Origin: Lycocorax pyrrhopterus obiensis
Taxonomy: Eukaryota > Chordata > Aves > Passeriformes > Paradisaeidae
Assembly (NCBI GenBank): GCA_014706295.1
Contig: JACSVZ010000014.1
Location: 72,887,697 to 72,951,696, forward strand
Direction of reading: 5' to 3'
Length of the DNA: 64,000 nucleotides
Shown here: positions 47,640-60,437 of the stretch, one piece after another
How positions within the stretch are numbered: position 1 is the stretch's first letter
Layout of the letters: each line of letters opens with the position of its first letter
Made by a program: the position numbers and the translations under genes
The notes under the pieces: model-generated
Databases searched by the model: none
Told to the model about the DNA's origin: nothing
The model's input: only the letters and a program-made list of their open reading frames with translations

Positions 47640-50600
47640 GGCAGGGACCATAATTGTAGTGATGTCTGATTAGCTGGGGGAAGGCACAGATGGGGGATTT
47701 CAGGCACTTCGGCTGCTCCCTGTAAAATACCACATGTACTCATTTTTAGAGGTTTAGGTCTCTCAGGTATGTCATTTCCCAGCTTCTTCCAAAATGTTGA
47801 GAAAAGGATTCAAAAGGCTCTGCTGCTGCTGTTGCATGTATGGAAAGGTTTTAAATGAGCAAAATGAACAGTTAGCTGCAGATAAGGAGGTTGCATGTCA
47901 TAATAGAAAGGTTGAAGCAACTAAATTACACTAACCAGTAGTGAAGATTAGATTACTTTTAATGATACTTGCCATTAGCATTTATTTCTTAATTTTGCAC
48001 ACTTTCAGTGATCTAGTGACTTCTGTAATAATGCCTGACGGGTGTGTGTTGTATCAGACAGCTGTGTGACTTCATACTGACTGCATTTGGGAGAGTTGTC
48101 TGTTTGTTAGCAGTACTTGTTGTTCTGGAAAGGCTTGTGATCAGAATGAGCAAAGCTGACAGTAAAATACACTGAAAGGTACATTAACTGTTGTAATTCT
48201 TGTTTGAAAACCTTATTTTCATCAATCCAAATTATCCTGCAACTAGGAAAAAAAAGTGCTTTTGAGTTATGACCTTTATGTTGTCTCGTGTACCTATGAA
48301 TCTAAATCACCATCAGAAGGACCCATCCAAAATTTTTCTAAACTGGGCCCAGGAAAAACAGATTTCTCCAGTTTGGGCCAAATAAATACCCCTGGCTGTG
48401 ACCCAGAGGTGTGCAGAGCTGTAGGACAGTGACCGTGCTATGCACACACAGAAGCCTGGGACTGGGCAGGAGATGTGGGGAGAGCAAAATCTGCTCCTGT
48501 AACTTTAAATGTGAATGCTGCTCAAACAGGGTGTCAAAGCAACTCAGGTTTGGATTTCAAAGGTAACCGTTCCCAAACAGGGGGAAGGGAAATTCCTAAA
48601 GAGTCTTGGGGTTTGACTGTCAGGTGTATACATGTCCAAAATATGCAGAGAATCATCTGGTAACTTTTTATGTTGAGCAGTTATATTCTAGTTACTACTT
48701 CTTGTAATAAATAATGTCTTTTTTATGATATTCACACAATTCCAGGTCATCCAAAGCAGTGCTAATTACCAGATGAATTCTTCATAATCTCTTGGCTTTA
48801 GGTGCAAGTAGGAATACCAGTGAAAGAACCCAATGGAATTTTTTGTTCTGGGTATCTGAAAACTACTAACATGAAGGGACTGTTGCAAAAACCTTCCCTG
48901 TTAAGGTTTTATCATGTAAGAAGTTCAGACAGGCCTCTTTTTATTTATTTGTTGTTCAAATTTTAACATTATTTCTTGCATGGCAGTTCATCCTTTCGGC
49001 CTAATGCAGGTGATGGATACTTCTTAGTAAGATTTTTTTTTTTAATTTTCCCCCTTAAATGACATTTTCAGGCTATTCATTATGTGCTAGCTGCATGGGT
49101 GCTCGACAAAACTATCTGGAAACAAGATCTTTAAACTGACAAACTGCAGTTGTTTTGAAATCGCTGCTTCAGGCAGATGTTTGCCTCAGGATTAGTTCTT
49201 TGGTTTTCAAGATTTTTGCTTTGAAGATATTGATACCTCATCTCTTTTAGTAAGATGCAGAGAAAATACTGGTTTCCCAGGTTAGAATCTTGAAGCCATT
49301 TTGCTTCCTTGGCTTTCTTTTTCTCATGTAAAAGAGTTTGCACCCACAGCAGGTCTGTACACCTTTCCCTGTGCAAAAGGGACAGTGATTAAATGTGACC
49401 GAGGCTGTAGTTGTGCCTGCTACTGTGGAAAAACATTTCCACATTGGGACTTCATCCTTTTTTTTCCTAAACAGCATCATGGATGTTGTTGATGCCCAAA
49501 GATCTGAAACACAATGTGGTGTTCTTCAAACACACAGAGTGTTTTATGCCCTTGCATGTACTTGCTGTGGATTAATATCATATTAACTTCCATCCACATC
49601 TGCACTGTAAATGATCTCAAATTCAAAGCAGGGATTGAGGAAGGCTGAATTGAACAGCAGTAATTGCCATGTTGGGAAGTGAGTAAAGCATGAGTAAGAG
49701 ATGGGATCACTGTGAAGGTCTGATGTTCTGGAGGGACTGATAAGCAGCTGGGCAGATGTGGCTGGTAGAGGAGGAAAGACAAAGTGGAGTCCAAGGATGA
49801 CAGGAAGATTTCCTGTTCTTGGAACAATGTCCCTGTTCTGTGAATGCCCTTTCTACCTCTGTAACCACAACAGTGAGCAGTGGAAATACACTGTCACCAA
49901 GAGGTGAAGCTGCACTGTTGTGGAGGGAATAAATGCTCTGTTAGTACTCTGAGGCTTTTATTCTTTCAGTTTCTCCCCAGTTCTGTCCCACTGGCATCAT
50001 GGGCAGAGCCCACTCTCTTATGCCTAGGAAGGCTCACCATGATAGAGTGATTCCTTCCCCCCTTCTCCCTCTAGAGAAAAGAAAACAAAACCAACGTCTT
50101 CCTGATGATTTAAAATGCTGAACTTGGTAAAACACACCAGAAGCCAGGAAAGCGTGATCTAAACCTGCTTCTCATACTTGGGCAGCAACTTCACATTATC
50201 TAGTCCAAACATTCCCAGCTAAGGCAGGTTTTCCAGCTGAGTTTCTTTTCCCTCCCTTTTCTCTTGTTTTACCTGAGCATTATTACCCATTCCAGACACT
50301 TTTGGGGAGTGCTCCCAGCATCCATTACGAAGCCCACGTGGGTTCCACATGTATTTGATGGCACTTGGCTGCCTAGAAAAGCAGTTTTCCGTTAGCTCCT
50401 GTACTGCAGTGTAATCAGCATGCTGGGCATGGGAGATACATCTACACGCTGAAAAACAGGTTTTAAGCATGAGGCCTGAATTGTTTACCTGGCTGCAGTT
50501 CTTGTGTTTTATAAATAGCACCTCTTTTCATGATACCCCGATGCCATAAGGCAGAAGATGTGGAGGAACAGTCATTCTGCAGGATCTGATAGTTGGGGAA

Positions 50601-52623
50601 AATCCTCCCCAGGTCCAGCATGACCAGTGTCACACACCTAACCTGTACTCAGTGCTAAATTTTTTGACTCCATTTCAAACCTGAAGGGCTTGTGTGCCCA
50701 AAGGCACGTCTGTGTTTTTCAGTCATTTGGTATCTGACAGGATATAGTCCCATCTCCAGAGATTTTGCCTAAATTCCATGAGCTACTCCCTGTCTCACAG
50801 AGCACAGGTACTCGAGCATGACCTGTCTCTTCACAGGGTACCCTTCCCTTTGGCTGTGTGGCAGGTGGAGCCCAAGCTCCTCTGATGAAACAGCAGCCAA
50901 GCTCAGGCTTCAGAGACCTCAGAAATAAAATCACCTTTGGCACTGGAGCTGCCTCATTTCTTCCTGCTTCACCAGTAGCTGCAGGAAGGTTGTCCAACAC
51001 TTCCTTAATCTGAATGGAAAAGACCTTGAGAAGAAAGAGTGTGTCACTATCTCATGTAATCCCCACTGGTGTGGCAGGGAGATGCCAACATTTCCTCAAG
51101 GACCTGGGTGTAAACATTTCCAGGGACACAACTGCTGCTGCCAGCTCCTGGGACGTCAGTAGAGAAGATAATTACTTAATTAAGGAGTGAGGAAGTTCCT
51201 TGCTGGTCCGTCACATTCAGGACGTTCTATGAGAGCATCTCATCCTCAGTGCCGTTGTTTGAAAGGGCTCTTCGGAAGCTGTGCCACGGGAAATGAGGTT
51301 TTCCCTCCAGCACAGCTCTCAGTGAGTGGGGAGCAGGCAGTACCCATCCCCAGCTACCACCACATTTCAGTAAATGCCATGTTTGTGCAGACTGGTTCAG
51401 CTGAAGACCAAGTCTCCGGTTTTTGCAGGCCCAATTAACCTCTGTCATCTCTTTTTCGAAATAATACAAGCACATCTAATCTAAACGCACTGTGCTGGGC
51501 TCCCTGACACCCTCTGCATCACCTGTGTACATAAAGAGTCAGAGGAGCCTATCACATCACTCACACCACATAGCAGCACTTACTGACAAACTCAGTGGTT
51601 AAAATACTGTATTTTCCCCCAAAGGAAGACGAGGGGGTTTTAAAAGGTTAAAATTGTATATGGCTTCATTTAGTCTGGGGGGGAAAAAAAAATGTTTTAA
51701 AGTGAAGTCAAGTCAGGTCAAAATATAAAAGTACCCTTTTCAATTCTAAAATCTTCACAGCTGGTCATTCCCATATGCAAAAACTTAAATAACCTTTCAG
51801 AGCTGTAGGGCTAATGAAAACTCCAACCAAATGATAGATGTATTTAGACACTTGGATGTATAAATGTCACACCCAGTGGAATTAAGAGGAAATAAATAGC
51901 AATTTGACAGCATTGGCAAGCTGCGTTTTTGACTGTGTAGCACCACCAGCATATTTTACATGTGTATCACAGTCATGAATAAGTCAGTCCAGACACATTC
52001 ACAGACCAGTTTTGGTTTCCAATTAAGCTACATGCTCATTTTCTTTCCCCCACCCTTTCCAGCTAATAAAGGGAGCCAAGGGAATGCACTGATCCCTGTC
52101 TTTTTGGAACAAATTACCTCCAAATTCTCACAATTGATTCACACAGACTGGTAAAACTCCAGGAGACGGGGGGGAAAAAAAAATCCCTTCCCAGTGATAA
52201 GGCATTCTCGACATTTGAATTGTTTGTCGTTTACAAAGGACATAAAACCCTGATACCAAAGATGGCACTTGAAATTATCATCATCACTGGAGACACGCCT
52301 GGGGCTGGGGCTCCCTGCTCCAGAGGGGTTTCTGAGCACACTCAAAGAGTCAGTGAGTTCTCCCCCCACCTCTGCCCTGCACAGAACGTGCTTCTGCCTG
52401 CCCAGGGACACGTTCTGACATCAATCTGATCACTTAATGATACCCCTCCTGCACAGACCGGAGGCATGGAAAAGATTTTCATCTCTGAATTCACCGTGGC
52501 TTCTGGAAGTAATAAAAATTGTTTCCTCCTCTTCTTCTCACAAGGAAGAGCAAATCCTTTGAAATCCAGCTGCTTTCCGATCGTAGCTTGGTTGGTTGGT
52601 TTGAACATCTTCACATTCATCTA

Positions 52624-52775
52624 ATCACAGACTGGTTTGGGTTGGAAGGGACCTTAAATCCCATCCAGTGCCACCCCTGCCATGGGCAGGGACACCTTCC
52701 ACTGTCCCAGGCTGCTCCAAGCCCCATCCAACCTGGCCTTGGACACTCCCAGGGATCCAGGAGCAGCCACAGCTT
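52624..52775 (-). mobile_element. CR1 LINE 3' fragment
   Basis: AATCACAGACTGGTTTGGGT then TGGAAGGGACCTTAAATCCC leads into the standard CR1 3' region. Similarity stops near GGAGCAGCCACAGCTTCT, giving a 5' truncation at about 52775. Confidence 0.9.
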
Positions 52776-54858
52776 CTCCAGCCAATTCCTACTCAGATTT
52801 TCATGTTTGCACTTAAAATCACTTAATTTTTTTCCCTTCCATCCACTGAAGGGTCATCCTCCTTAATTTGTCCAGAATCAAACCAAATAACACCAACTGT
52901 AGAAGAAAACTTCCTCTAAGCAACACTCTTCTCTCATTTGCTGGGTTTTTTTTTGCCGGTACAATGTCTAAAACATGGGCCTGATAAAGCATCATCATTG
53001 TGCTCTTCATTTCAGATCCATCCATAGTATTTTGCACACATCAAAGCTTGTTAACTGGAATGTGCAGGGTGGTGTTGAGCCTAGTGCAAGAATCTGTACA
53101 AAATTTAATTCACAGTTGTTCTTCTGTGCCCCCTGGCACTGGACACTCCAGTCTTGTGTCAAAACTTTCCTCCCTTGTCCACCTCCATAAAAAAAAAAAA
53201 AAAGGATAACTCAGCAGGTAAGCCCCAAAACCGTGGGGGAACCTGAACACTTAAGATGTTTACCCAGCCACATCAGTCCCACTCTGCCAAGGAAGAATGC
53301 CTCCTCTCCTCGAGCAGGAATACAGAATCTCATGTAAAAGGGAGGAAGACCCAACTGGTGAAGCTCTGTTCTTTGTTTCTTCCCATTTATTGTCTGTTTT
53401 CCACTCCTGTCTTTGTGCAGCCCCTTTCTAGCACCACACACTGCAACCACAGAGACCAAGGAACTTCATGCTTCTCCCAGTTTTTCCCTTTTGTACATTT
53501 GAGGTGACGATCTTGCTGGCTTGCAGACTTGCAGGAATGATTCAGTAGGTGCTCACAAGAACCGTGGCAGTATTGGCTATTTCCCTAAACCCCTTCAGAC
53601 AGCTCATCTCACATTCGGAAAACATGTTTTAAAGGAAAAACAGGACACAAACCACAGAAGTGCTCCCCGTGACAAGTTTATTATGTTTATTTAGTGTGAG
53701 GAGCTCTGAGCTGTGCACACACTCGCAGACCTGGCTGCTCCTTGTCACAATAAAGCACAATATAACACGCAGAGGGGAGCTCCAGTGCCACGACCTGTGT
53801 GCAGCAGTGGGAGCTCCGTCCCCTCCGCCTCCATTACGGAATAATCCACTTCTCCTGGGGAGTTATCAGCTCCTTGCTGAGACAACAGACCGCGTCCTAA
53901 CAGGCCCCAAACCACCACCTGCCCTTTGTCAGGCTCAGGGTTCAGGCTCCAGATGGAGGAGCAGGGAAACAAGAGAGCCTTTAAAGCCCCGTTTTACCAC
54001 CTTTGTAAGCAATGTGTGACTATACAGTGCACGTGTCCACTGTGGTCCGTGTCCTGCAAACACTGACCTGGTCTGGCCGTGTTCCAGGCCTCTCTAACGG
54101 AAACATTTTCCTCCTCAAGCATCTTGAACCGCTGGTGGTGGTTTTGAAATGGGTTTGTCAGTCCCTAATCAAGCACAGACTCTCACAAAATACCAAGTGA
54201 AGAACAACACAAGGAGAAGGGGTGAGAGCAAGCAGGTAAAAACCAATGTCATGGACTGGATTGTTGTGCTGCTTCAGTCATGGCTGAAGGGCAGGAGCAG
54301 TCCCCAGAGAGGAGGAGAGCACCCATGGCTAAGGAAGTTGAGGAACCCTGTGTCCCCCAGAGCTCACCACCTCATTTCCCAAACCACACAAGAGCTGCTG
54401 TAGGCTGCCAGTGTGGGGGATGCTGATGGTATTGGGGATGTTGTGCCCCAAACCCCAAGTCTCAGGCCTTGCCAATTGTTTTCTTACATTTAGACTTGTG
54501 CCTTTCACCTAAGCCCTGCCACAGCCAGGGCAGTAACCTCTCAAGTGGCCACAGAGAGTTTTTGTATCGGTAGCATCCAGTAATTTTGAACACCCAGTTT
54601 GTGTGACCTGGGAGACAGTGTGTCAGAACTCTTCAGCCCCTTGTAACATTTCCTATGTTTAAAGCACAAATCCTATGGTTTGTAACTGTGCCTGAAGTCA
54701 ACCAACACTTCTGAGAGAAAAAAATCGATGTTGGAAAGTAGCTTTAGTGAGCATGGAAGGAAAAATGAGATTAGGTAACACCACCACCGAGGACAGAAAG
54801 AGAAAATGAAATCCCACGGTTTTCCTACAGTTTGGGTGAGCATCAAGCCATCCATGTT

Positions 54859-55192
54859 AGAATCATGGAATCCCAGAATGATTTGGGTTGGAAGGACCTT
54901 AAAGCTTATCCAGTGCCACCCCTGCCATGGCAGGGACACCTCCCACTGTCCCAGGCTGCTCCAAGCCCCAGTGTCCAGCCTGGCCTTGGGCACTGCCAGG
55001 GATCCAGGGGCAGCCACAGCTGCTCTGGGCACCCTGTGCCAGGGCCTGCCCACCCTCCCAGGGAACAGTTCCTTCCCAATATCCCATCCATCCCTGCCCT
55101 CTGGCACTGGGAAGCCATTCCCTGTGTCCTGTCCCTCCAGCCCATGTCAATTGTCTCTCTCCATCTTTCCTGCAGCTCCTTCAGGCACTGAA
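54859..55192 (-). mobile_element. CR1 LINE 3' fragment (longest in the window)
   Basis: AGAATCATGGAATCCCAGAA then TGATTTGGGTTGGAAGGACC begins the reverse-complement CR1 3' end. Matching continues for about 330 bp through CTGTGCCAGGGCCTGCCCAC and CCTGTCCCTCCAGCCCATGT. It is truncated at its own 5' side near 55192. Confidence 0.92.
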
Positions 55193-57550
55193 GTAACATA
55201 TTGATTGTACACCTCCCAGCCTCCTCAGTGAAAGCAGCAAGGTGCCGTCCCTATTCCACCCAAATTCTCCCCTGGAACAGTTCCACCCCTCAGACTGGAG
55301 CAGGCACAGGACATGTGAGGAAATCCCTGTGTCAGCACTATGCCTGTGCCAGGCAGCAGCACAGGGCTCCACCTGCCAGAGCTGCAGAGGCTGCCCAGGC
55401 CATGGGTCTGGGCCAGGGTGAGTGAAATCCCCTCAGGCAATGCTGAACCAGCACAGACACACAGCAGCGAGCTCCAGAGCTTAGCAGCAGTCCTACTTGG
55501 ACTTTCCTTTTATCCCTCTAAATCCAGCTCTAGAAGCTGCGTTACAGCATCTGATCCTCAGAAGTGTCCGAGCAGTTTCTGTTGCAGTTCCTCCTGTATT
55601 TCAGCAGACTGCAGATTTTTACTTTTTTATGAAATATTCAGTCTCGAGCATTTTGGAGATAGAATAATTCAGTCTAAAAGCACTCCTGGTTAGAGCATGC
55701 CATAGTGTTGATGGGGAAACTGGCAGAGAGACAATTAGAAACCTCATCAAAGCAAGTGGAGTTTTTAACAGATGGGTTTGCTGTTAGGCAGTTCCATAGC
55801 CCCTTTAGGAATCCTGAGGCATCCCTACTTGAAGCTTTCAGGAGTAATAGAAAAAACTGCACCACGTTTTCTGTGGTCTTACTTAGGAGGCTTGGAGGTT
55901 GCCTGAGTTCTTTTGCAGCACTCAATTCGTGCAGCTGAACCCAAGGCCATCTCTGGTTGCAGGGAACCTGCTGTGCTTCCAGCCAGAGGTTCCCCCTCAC
56001 CTGTGCCCTGGTGCCTGCAGGTTTTTGGGCAGTTCAGCTGCTCACTGATGGAGCTGTGGACGTTTCCTAGATGAGGGCACAGACCTTTTCTCACTCCACC
56101 ATGCCAGAACACCAACCAGCTTTATGGGGAGCAGCACACAGCACATGAAAAAGAGCTCAGGACAGGAAAGGAACACCTTATCCAGTTCCGATTCTGAGAG
56201 AGCCAGAACTGTTGATGAACTATTCATTATCACTAAATAAGGTGAAAAATGTTCCCTAAATTGCATTTGGAGGCAGAAAGAATGGGACCTATGCCGACTT
56301 TAAATCAGCCAAGTGATTTAAACTGTAATCCAGATCTTAGTCATTTAAACAACTGTAACTCCAACATCTGTAAGAAGGTGTTTTATCCTTTTGTCACAAA
56401 TTATAATTGAAATTCTCAGGCCTGTGCTATTTTGCTGTGCTACTGCTACAGATTTTGGCCATTTCCACCTTTCAAACTCTTATTTCTCTATTGGATGCCC
56501 ACCTGGAACAAACTCACATGGGATGACTAAATAAGATTTACTTCCAAAAACCTCTCTTCCAATAGACTGCTGTTTTATTCTCTTGAAAGCTTTATTCTTA
56601 GAAAGAAGATCCTTATCAAAACTTTTAATCTCAGAGAAGACGTTATTAGCCCCCATTTCAACATAAAATGTTCTTGTTTTTGAGGGAAAATAAGGATTTC
56701 AATATAAATGTAAAGAATAATGCCTCAAAATGTCTACAAAATTTACAATCCACTAATGTGTATGATGCTACCAGATGATACTCATGGAGAATGACAATAG
56801 GAGTGTGTCCAACTGAATATTATCCCTCTTCCAGAAGTGCTAACTAATCTTAGCTGTCCTTGTGATTTACAGCAACACTAATGGATGCAGTTTAGCAACA
56901 TTTTCTGGCAAGCAAGAGCATGTGCACCAGGGACAGGGAGAAATATCCTACACTGGAGGGAGGGGATGTGTTTGCTGAAGGGGAGAAGGAGCCTGTCAAT
57001 GTAAAACACATGAATAGAATTAAAACAGTCTGGGTTTTCCTCTGTGTTTCTGTGTATCCATTAGTGAGTAGTATATAAATTAGACTCACTGGCACTGAGA
57101 ACTAATCTAAAAAATGTTGGTAGTATCAAGACCCAAACAGGACCAAAATAGTTTTAACTCATATCTTGAGTCTTTTCAACTGATCCAAAATTGCCCCAAC
57201 ATCATTCATGTGAGGCAAAGATGCCTCCAGAACCCATTTAGCCCTGTTTCTGCCATTTTCTGACAACAGTTCTCCATTTTGCGATAATAATTCTCCATTG
57301 TCGTTGTGCTTGGAAGCCTGTCTTCCCTCACAATTTCTATGTCACGTACAATTCCTTTTTCCTTAGACACTGGATTATCCCTCGTTTGTTCCTGCAAGAT
57401 AAGCCCACATTACACTATTTCTGCTAAGTCTAATAGAAATAACACCTCACCTGAAATTGTCACACCAGGTGATCTGCCCAGTATTTTCCTCCCTTTCTGA
57501 GAAAAAAAACCCAGTCAGCTATTGAAATGTACAAGGTAGATATTTAATAT

Positions 57551-58406
57551 TGTCCTGGTTTGAAAGACAGGTGTCTGTCAAGGAAGGCAGGAGCCTCCCC
57601 TGAAATGGAAAATGCAACCCCCTTCCCTCCGAATTATTATAATTTTGAAATTAAGGGGCTTTCAGGCAAAGATATGAGGGGTAGGAATAACAGTTCTTTA
57701 CTAATATATATATATGTATGACAAGGCAAACAAACAACAATAACTATGGCAGTAACAGCAAACACAACCACAAACCCAGTGCCAGCCCCTCTCGGCTGTC
57801 AGGCACCCCTCCCCCCCCTTCGGTGCAGTTCCAGTCACAGCTGGCAGGGGCGGCTCGGGGTCCCGGGAAGGGATGGGCGAAAAGCTTTAACAAACCCTCT
57901 GGGCGGCTGATCCCGGTGTCCGGCCGGACCCTCGGGAGCAGCAGGCTGGAGCAGCAGAGACGAGCACAGATCCCGGGTGGCAGACGAGATGTAGCAAACT
58001 CCGGGGCTGCAGTGGGAGCGCCGGGAGGTCTCAGCCGGCAAAGGGTGTGTAGGGTTATAGGGTAGCAAAGGGTCCAAGCAGCGGCAGGAGCAAAGCGGCT
58101 GCGGCCCGGCTCCCAGCAGGGCAGGGAAAGGTGGGCTTGGGAATCCGAGTTTCTCAGGTGGAAGGAAAACAGCCGAAAAGCAGGATCCTCCAGCTCTGAC
58201 CAACTCCCTCTCCACATTGCAGGCACCAGCAAACCCTGCTCCCCCACCCCCCAGGTGAAAAACAAGTAGCTAGTTGGACCCCCGCCCTCTGTGGCTGGCC
58301 CTTTTGTTCTTCTTAAGCACCCAGTGATTTGTCCCCCTGGAAATATATATGGGAAAAATTCTTTAAGAGAAAAAGAAGAACAGGAGAACTCCTAAAACCC
58401 CCAACA
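57551..58406 (-). mobile_element. Solo endogenous-retrovirus LTR with intact 5-bp target duplication
   Basis: The element begins TGTCCTGGTTTGAAAGACAG at 57551 and ends ...CTAAAACCCCCAACA at 58406 (856 bp, TG...CA termini). It is flanked by the direct repeat AATAT at 57546-57550 and 58407-58411. No internal retroviral sequence is attached, so it is a solo LTR left by LTR-LTR recombination. The 5-bp duplication suggests a class III (ERVL-like) element. I infer minus orientation: read that way it starts TGTTGGGGGTTTTAGG, has a CATATATAT TATA-like box early on, an AGTAAAGAACTG segment resembling the poly(A)-signal region of related avian LTRs, and ends CAAACCAGGACA. The GC-rich middle, with several CpGs, would be U3. 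Confidence 0.85.
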
Positions 58407-59105
58407 AATATCTTTGGTTGTCTGGCTGTATCACTGAAGAAAGAATACTGGTTCTGTTTTCTCAGGAATTAGTTTTTCTTGAGCATTGTTTCTTGTTCTT
58501 TTGGCTCCTGCTTGGTGGCTCCTTTCCACAAGCAGCCTGGAAGAGAGAGTCAAGGAAAGCTGTGGGGCCACCGGGGAAATCAAATGGCATCATTACAAGT
58601 GACACAAACAGTAAATGAAAGTCTTTCCTTCCTCAGGCCGCTTACATTTCTAAAGGCTTGGGTGACTGAAATGCTAGGATTAATTAAATCTAGCACCAGT
58701 GAATTCTGCAGAAGTTAAGTAGATCTGTTTCATAATGTTAATAAAAGTGAAGAGACTAGAATCAGGAGGATATTTCTCTTTTCTACCACATCTGGTTGAA
58801 AAAGAGTATGTTTTTCTAGGCAAGCATGAACATGGAGATGAAAGAGGAGTTTTTCCACTAAAAAAAAGAAAAGAAGCTGGTTGATGATGATTATGGAAGT
58901 GGTACGGAATGAATCAAATCAGGAAAAGCTGCTGCCAACCTGCACAAATGTTATCGCTGATTGTCAAAATTCAATCACATAGGAGAACAAACACGGGGCC
59001 GTTTGTCTCTAATCAGCGTCTGCGGCGCTGAGCGGATGGCAGGGCCACGCTCCTCTGGCTGGAGTGAGCAGCTCCTCTTTCACTGTGGGTGGGTCTGTGA
59101 TCTAC

Positions 59106-59225
59106 AGAGCCACGGGATCATCAGGGTTGGAAAAGACCTCCGAGGCCATCGAGCCCAAACACGAGCACAGCACCGCCAAGTCCAGCACTAAACCGCGTCC
59201 CCATGTGCCACCCCTGCGCGTCTTC
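59106..59225 (-). mobile_element. CR1-like LINE fragment of a different subfamily
   Basis: GATCATCAGGGTTGGAAAAG then ACCTCCGAGGCCATCGAGCC is the start of the AAAAGACCTCC-type CR1 3' end, distinct from the GGAAGGGACCTT type elsewhere in the window. It is followed by diverged sequence (AGTCCAGCACTAAACC). Confidence 0.75.
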
Positions 59226-59727
59226 CTTACCCATGCACGGGACATGAAACACCCCTGGTGCTGCACAGCAGCAGGCATCAGTTAAGACAGCAACACTTGA
59301 GAGGCACAGACATTTTCCCAGCAAAAAAAAAAAAAATCTCATTTCTGCTGCTCTCTGCTTTCTAACATCATCTGGAGAGAGAGAATGTGGTTCCCCCTGT
59401 TTCTCCAGCCCCAGGCTCTCTGCAAAGAGCAAGTTGGCTGCCACATTGTGCATGACCAGGACAAAAATGTTAGATTTGCTCTCCACACAAAAGTCACCTG
59501 GCCTTTGTTTGCCATGTGTCCTTTTGTTACTAGAAGCTTTCATCACTTGCACCTGGAGTAATGAAGAACATGCAAACAGTGGCGTAGCCTCGCCGGTCTG
59601 TTCTCGTGGAGGGCTCAAAAGGCAAGCTCCCAACTGTCCCTCAGGGAAAGAACATGAATTATCGTTTTAGAGATTGTCTTGAGATGCCTCAAGCCTCTCA
59701 TTTTTAAGTTAAAACATTCCTCGACGT

Positions 59728-59860
59728 TGTCCAGGCCAGGTTGGATGGGGCTTGGAGCACCCTGGGATAGTGGGAGGTGTCCCTGCCCATGGCCAGGGAT
59801 GGCACTGGATGATTTTCAAGGTCCCTCCCAACCCAAACCAGGCTGTGATTCTATGATTCA
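59728..59860 (+). mobile_element. CR1 LINE 3' fragment
   Basis: GTCCAGGCCAGGTTGGATGG, then AGGTCCCTCCCAACCCAAAC, then GTGATTCTATGATTCA. It is a complete sense-strand CR1 3' end with its ATTCTATG tail, 5'-truncated at about 59728. Confidence 0.93.
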
Positions 59861-60370
59861 TATCACATTCACTTGTAAGAGGCATTTTTCTGGATGTCTG
59901 GGCATTAAAGCAAACAATTCCTGAGGTAAGAGTTCATACAGATTTCCAAAGTACACAGCTCTCAAACCATTAGGTCTTTGTTGTTTACAATTATTCCCAA
60001 ACTTTGGATCGAGTGTCTTTGCAGGCTATGAACCACAAAATCCAGCATCTTCACCAAACTACCATGGACCTCAGCAAAAGCAGGACTCTGCCCTTCTTTG
60101 GCGTTTCTCACCAGCGCTAAACTGGCATAAACCCTCCATAAATCTTGTATCTAGGAAATATTTTAAACCTGAAACATTTCCACCAGAATTCCTAATGCTG
60201 AATGTACCTGAATGTTGTTTCCTACCTGGATTAGTCTCCTACACGTTTGCTCAGGGCACAACAATAAGGCCAGCTGCACCTGCCTTTGGGAAAAGCAGGG
60301 GTTTGAGGAAGACTCGGGACTTTCCTTGACGCCTTCAAGGAAATTTTTCCTGCTGTGGATTCTACAGAGA

Positions 60371-60437
60371 AATATTCCCATCCCTGGTAGTGCCCAAGGC
60401 CAGGCTGGACGGGGCTTGGAGCAACCTGGGATAGTGG
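60371..60437 (+). mobile_element. CR1 LINE internal fragment, 3' end missing
   Basis: ATTCCCATCCCTGGTAGTGC then GGCCAGGCTGGACGGGGCTT up to ACCTGGGATAGTGG matches the CR1 segment just upstream of its 3' end. It then breaks off without the GGTCCCTTCC tail. It may be a broken neighbour of the copy about 600 bp to its left. Confidence 0.8.

Larger units (their letters stand above)
47045..47660 (+). other. TMEM167A: TMEM167A 3' UTR with two poly(A) signals
   Basis: After the stop codon there are two canonical AATAAA hexamers, at 47429-47434 and 47634-47639. Each is followed within about 30 nt by GT-rich sequence (TGTGACTCTAGGGGATGTTT and TGTAGTGATGTCTG). These predict alternative 3' ends near 47450 and 47660, that is, 3' UTRs of about 0.4 and 0.6 kb. 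The exact cleavage sites are inferred. Confidence 0.7.
47661..57550. other. Intergenic DNA downstream of TMEM167A
   Basis: About 9.9 kb with two CR1 fragments (52624-52775, 54859-55192) and otherwise unique sequence. In human the next gene on this side is ATP6AP1L. I looked for its conserved Ac45-type C-terminus on the minus strand and saw nothing resembling it. ORFs over the CR1 copies are repeat-derived. Confidence 0.7.

Noticed and set aside
57718..58265. ORFs of 115-173 codons on both strands at 57.7-58.3 kb
   Set aside because: They lie inside the GC-rich middle of the solo LTR, and no retroviral gene sequence is recognisable.
59121..59633. 170-codon minus-strand ORF
   Set aside because: Part of it is the CR1 fragment at 59106-59225 and another part reads a poly-A tract as poly-Phe; no domain recognised.
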